Shown here one piece after another: positions 62,798 through 64,000 of a DNA stretch of 64,000 bases. The notes below the pieces were generated by a model. That model did not search any database. It saw only the letters and a list, made by a program, of their open reading frames with translations, and was not told the DNA's origin. Numbering within the stretch: the stretch's first letter is position 1; each line of letters starts with the position of its first letter. A program made the translations under genes and the position numbers. This stretch comes from Bacillota bacterium (GTDB lineage Bacteria; Bacillota; Clostridia; Acetivibrionales; DSM-1351): NCBI GenBank assembly GCA_023391425.1, contig JAEWAX010000158.1, forward strand, positions 57,662 through 121,661, read 5' to 3'.

Positions 62798-63829
62798 TTA
62801 CTCAGTCTGTTTTTTTAGCCTTTTTCGCTTTACTAATTTTATCAAATAACCAATAAGCACTATTACACCAACTGTAACTGCTGAGCCCATTATTCCTGAC
62901 ACAACAGTTCCTGTCGTCTCACTACCCATATTCCCTTTTCTTCCATCATTTTCAGACTTTTTAAAATTATAATCAGGTAGAAGTGCAGTTTTTTCTTGTG
63001 CCTCTGCCAAAGACTCGTGCATCTTTGTATCACCAGTCAACTCTTCTACTCCTGTCACTTTCAGAATTGACCATTCCAAGCCATCAGGCTTTGATGATGC
63101 AAATAATGATACAATCCCACCTAGCAATAATGCAGCAACCAGGAAGCCAATAATAACTGATTTGTACTCTGGCTTTTTACTGCCAATCACTGAATTATCC
63201 TGTATTATATCAGGTCTCACTCTCCATACAAACAAAATAACAGATGCTGTTACAATTCCCTCAGCCACACCTATTGCTAAGTGTATTCCCTGCATTGACC
63301 AAGTAAACTGAGAGAATGGAAGTAATGTTTTACCCGAGAGCATTGTTTCAAGTACAACACCAAAAGCTCCAAACTGCAATCCGACTATACCTGCTATTAT
63401 ACTTCCTATTATAACTCTAGTCCTTGTGAGACCTTTTTTTGTAATAAATCTATAAATAAAAGGATATGCAATAAAGCAAGAAAACAATCCCATATTTATT
63501 AGGTTACAGCCATATGCAAGAAGTCCTCCATCAGCAAAAAACAGTGCTTGTATCAGCAGAATTGCTGCCATTGATAGAAACCCTGCATATGGTCCCAATA
63601 AAATAGCCAGTATCAAGCCTCCACCCAAATGTCCGCTTGAACCTGTACCCGGAATTGTAAAGTTAATCATCTGAGCTGCAAAGACAAAAGCAGCCATAAC
63701 CCCCATAAGAGGTACTTTCTTTTCATCCATATCTTTTACTTTTTTTATCGATATTGCACCTACACCTACTGCAGCTATTAACATTGTACCTCCAACTGCT
63801 GGAGATATCAAAGCGTCTCCCATATGCAT
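62798..63829 (-). CDS. nikM: Nickel/cobalt ECF substrate-binding component fused to N-component (NikMN/CbiMN)
   Basis: 343 residues. The S-component opens MHMGDALISPAVGGTML; in NikM/CbiM the N-terminal Met-His and a later His (here in GTGSSGHLGGGL) coordinate the metal. About seven helices follow, then the N-component-type part with PDGLEWS (PDGLE motif) and a final helix (GIMGSAVTVGVIVLIGYLI). The start at 63829 is chosen because the N-terminus is a metal ligand and AAGGAG lies upstream; the longer frame would translate the ribosome site itself. It is the first gene of the importer operon. Confidence 0.88.
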   Translation of the reverse strand: MHMGDALISPAVGGTMLIAAVGVGAISIKKVKDMDEKKVPLMGVMAAFVFAAQMINFTIPGTGSSGHLGGGLILAILLGPYAGFLSMAAILLIQALFFADGGLLAYGCNLINMGLFSCFIAYPFIYRFITKKGLTRTRVIIGSIIAGIVGLQFGAFGVVLETMLSGKTLLPFSQFTWSMQGIHLAIGVAEGIVTASVILFVWRVRPDIIQDNSVIGSKKPEYKSVIIGFLVAALLLGGIVSLFASSKPDGLEWSILKVTGVEELTGDTKMHESLAEAQEKTALLPDYNFKKSENDGRKGNMGSETTGTVVSGIMGSAVTVGVIVLIGYLIKLVKRKRLKKQTE

Positions 63830-63856
63830 AATATCATCTCTCCTTAACATAACAAT

Positions 63857-63897
63857 AGACCCATAGAGGGTATCAAATTCTAGCCCTTCGTGGGTCT
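63857..63897 (-). promoter_or_regulatory. Hairpin in the nikMN leader
   Basis: AGACCCA/TGGGTCT forms the outer stem and AGGG/CCCT an inner one, ending about 27 bp before the start codon. It could affect translation. It matches no metal riboswitch that could be recognised. Confidence 0.5.
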
Positions 63898-63969
63898 AAT
63901 TAAATTATGAAATCATAATAATACTAACAATTATGTACTAAAGACCTTCATAGCCTCACATTAAATGAT

Positions 63970-63998
63970 ATTGTATAATAAATATATTTATGTGTCAA
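63970..63998 (-). promoter_or_regulatory. Promoter of the nickel importer operon
   Basis: On the minus strand a perfect -35 TTGACA (63993-63998) and TACAAT (63970-63975, 5 of 6) are separated by 17 bp, giving a leader of about 130 nt. Confidence 0.7.
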
Positions 63999-64000
63999 AC

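Noticed and set aside
63851..63969. Cobalamin or NiCo riboswitch before the metal importer
   Set aside because: The B12-box and NiCo core motifs are absent; only a simple hairpin is visible.

Overview
The window is AT-rich DNA, by eye about one third G+C, with compact operons, strong Shine-Dalgarno sites and frequent Rho-independent terminators. Two oxygen-detoxifying rubrerythrins, an iron alcohol dehydrogenase under Rex-type sites, a YesMN/LplBC oligosaccharide uptake system with a cytoplasmic GH10 xylanase, and the overall gene style point to an anaerobic, plant-polysaccharide-using member of the Clostridia (cellulolytic Ruminiclostridium-like group is a guess). No rRNA, tRNA, CRISPR array, prophage or intact transposase was seen.

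Layout. 1-4.5 kb: partial OmpR regulator, reverse rubrerythrin, an Fpg/Nei-like glycosylase, DUF445 protein and the YsxC GTPase. 4.8-10 kb: nucleoside importer of the BMP type (nupNOPQ). 10.3-18.7 kb: acyl-CoA synthetase, hemolysin-III protein, Fe-alcohol dehydrogenase with two Rex-like operators, classical rubrerythrin, esterase, and a divergent EamA exporter/MocR regulator pair. 18.9-23.2 kb: polyamine importer potABCD with a cupin-XRE regulator. 23.7-26.2 kb: polar amino acid importer. 26.5-38.6 kb: xylanase, two LplA-like binding proteins, LplB/LplC permeases and a regulator-kinase-regulator YesMN set. 38.9-41.4 kb: M23 peptidase, polysaccharide deacetylase, SemiSWEET-like protein. 41.8-44.7 kb: SsuABC-like importer whose ATPase apparently begins at CTG. 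45.2-46.7 kb: DJ-1/PfpI protein, ASCH protein, a tiny membrane ORF. 46.7-49.9 kb: an unusual three-gene phosphorelay in which CheA parts are split over proteins (REC-PAS-HPt, CheA-type ATPase fused to CheX, REC-STAS-like). 50-57.9 kb: Rrf2, LysR/MFS pair, LarE, topoisomerase III, formate/nitrite channel, BioY. 58-64 kb: probable nickel (or cobalt) ECF importer NikMN-Q-O, followed by a kinase-like protein, DUF3842, CooT and a TPR protein.

The most notable non-genic signal is a dispersed family of about 120-135-bp intergenic repeats (25146, 40977, 61643) that share conserved blocks and a variable stem-loop kept by compensatory changes. They look like a structured RNA or a non-autonomous mobile element. 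Two further structured intergenic elements (41566, 43406) lie nearby. Regulatory logic that can be read directly includes Rex-like sites over the alcohol dehydrogenase promoter, a BirA box overlapping both the bioY promoter and the terminator of the preceding operon, and GTAAAC/GTTTAC palindromes before the polyamine regulator.

All calls rest on reading the sequence and on remembered family signatures. No database search was possible, so substrate assignments of transporters are the least certain part.
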